Assembly (NCBI RefSeq): GCF_021390395.1
Contig: NZ_JAJUWT010000014.1
Location: 1-64,000, forward strand
DNA: 64,000 nucleotides
Direction: 5' to 3'
Source: Saccharothrix sp. S26
GTDB lineage: Bacteria; Actinomycetota; Actinomycetes; Mycobacteriales; Pseudonocardiaceae
The notes beneath the pieces are model-generated. The model saw nothing but the letters and a program-made list of their open reading frames with translations, was not told the origin of the DNA and searched no databases. Positions 63,122 through 64,000 of the stretch are shown here, piece after piece; position 1 is the first letter of the stretch, and every line of letters starts with the position of its first letter. A program made the position numbers and the translations under genes.

Positions 63122-64000
63122 TCAGCGCACCCGCTGCAACGACGCGAACAGGCACGTCACCAGCAGGGGCAGCGCGGTGAACCCGATGACCAGGCCCAGC
63201 GCGGCGTAGGACCACGCGGTCACCACGATGCCCGCCGTGACGCCGCCGAGCGCGCCGCCCGCGTTCATGCACAGGTCGGACAGGCCCTGCGCGGCCGGCC
63301 GGTCCACCACGTCCACCGACTCGGTGAGCAGCGCCGAACCCGCCACCACGCCCGCCGACCAGCCGAACGCCAGCAGCGCCAGCCCGGCGGCCAGCTGCGG
63401 CGCGTCGTGCGACGGCGCCATGCCCGCGATGCCGGACGCGGCGACCACGAGCGCCGCGCCGATCGCCAGCACCGGCACCCGGCCGAGCCGGTCGGCCATC
63501 CACCCGAACAGCGGGCTGGCCGCGTACATCGCGGCGACGTGCAGGCTGATCACCACGCCCACGACCCGCAACGACGAGCCCGCGTGGTCCATGTGCACGG
63601 GGGTCATCGACATCAGGCCCACCATCGCGGTGTGGCACAGCGTCACGCCGCCCAGCGCGAGCTTCCCGGCGGGCGGCAGGGACCGCCACACCGCCACCGA
63701 CCGCTTGGTGACGGCCGGAGGCGCGACGACGGCGGACTTCGCCAGCGCCAGCGGGTCGGGCCGCAGGAACCGCAGGACGACCAGCGCGGCCAGGCCGAAC
63801 AGCGCGGCCGACAGCAGGTACGGCCCCGCGCCCACGGGCAGCCCCAGCCGCACGGCCGCCTGCCCCGCCGGGTCGGCCAGGTTCGGCCCGGCCACCGCGC
63901 CGATCGTGGCCGCCCACACCACCAGCGCCAGCGAGCGCGCTCGGCGGTGCGGTGGGGCCAGGTCCGCGCCCGCGTACCGGGCGGCGAGGTTCGCGCTGGA
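63122..64000 (-). CDS. MFS transporter, C-terminal part (5' cut by window edge)
   Basis: The frame is open to the right edge of the window, so the start is outside; about 292 codons are visible. It has helices typical of an MFS_1 transporter, the central loop with DPLALAKSAVVAPPAVTKRS, the second-half signature GWMADRLGRVPVLAIG and ends LPLLVTCLFASLQRVR. Substrate unknown. It is convergent with the small membrane peptide gene, seven bases apart. Confidence 0.82.
   Translation of the reverse strand, partial: SSANLAARYAGADLAPPHRRARSLALVVWAATIGAVAGPNLADPAGQAAVRLGLPVGAGPYLLSAALFGLAALVVLRFLRPDPLALAKSAVVAPPAVTKRSVAVWRSLPPAGKLALGGVTLCHTAMVGLMSMTPVHMDHAGSSLRVVGVVISLHVAAMYAASPLFGWMADRLGRVPVLAIGAALVVAASGIAGMAPSHDAPQLAAGLALLAFGWSAGVVAGSALLTESVDVVDRPAAQGLSDLCMNAGGALGGVTAGIVVTAWSYAALGLVIGFTALPLLVTCLFASLQRVR

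Overview
The window is very GC-rich actinomycete chromosome. Codon positions are strongly G/C at the third base, GTG starts are frequent, and mycothiol-type enzymes, a B12-dependent ribonucleotide reductase with NrdR, and TCGAAC-N4-GTTCGA type SOS boxes are present. The gene set and the recA/recX, gluABCD, miaB-miaA-dapF, hflX, lexA, nrdR neighbourhood fit Pseudonocardiaceae (Saccharothrix/Actinosynnema/Lentzea-like); the genus is an inference. I saw no rRNA, tRNA, transposase, phage gene or CRISPR array.

Left part (1-20.6 kb): the end of galK, galE and a secreted-type S9 peptidase; a 1.46 kb non-coding G-rich repeat field; a DUF4192 protein; two tandem M23 peptidases that look like a local duplication behind an S15 Xaa-Pro peptidase; adenosine deaminase; an esterase/MFS pair facing a LysR gene fused by overlap to a GH4 glycosidase; endonuclease V with a DUF3500 protein; a mycothiol-dependent enzyme facing a CGNR regulator; a CBS protein; two tiny basic proteins sharing an NRAARRG motif; an MFS exporter and an EcsC protein.

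Middle (20.6-47.4 kb): a Balon/Rv2629-like ribosome-binding factor, the glutamate-type ABC importer gluABCD, a divergent two-component system, a YVTN propeller, a TAXI binding protein, then the conserved miaB, membrane protein, DUF349, Rv2728c-like, miaA, dapF block. A lactonase, two MFS exporters and their ArsR-type regulator sit between dapF and hflX. hflX, a surface propeller, lexA, a ChiZ/DivS-like LysM protein under an SOS box, nrdR and nrdJ follow. A 126-bp near-perfect palindrome lies between the membrane protein and the DUF349 gene.

Right part (47.4-64 kb): a toxin-antitoxin module behind a repeated operator, a TetR/MFS pair sharing an operator word, the mycobacterial-type three-gene succinate dehydrogenase, the Entner-Doudoroff pair edd-eda behind a perfect palindrome, a HAD phosphatase, a YqeB-like membrane protein, a second non-coding repeat field, then recX, recA and DUF3046 on the minus strand, a cupin/LysR pair, a 41-codon membrane peptide and the 3' part of another MFS gene.

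Working themes: DNA damage response (lexA, recA, recX, LysM division inhibitor, endonuclease V, nrdRJ), tRNA/ribosome care (miaA, miaB, hflX, Balon-like factor), central carbon and respiration (edd, eda, sdhCAB, galK/galE), and several compact regulator-exporter pairs with visible operators.
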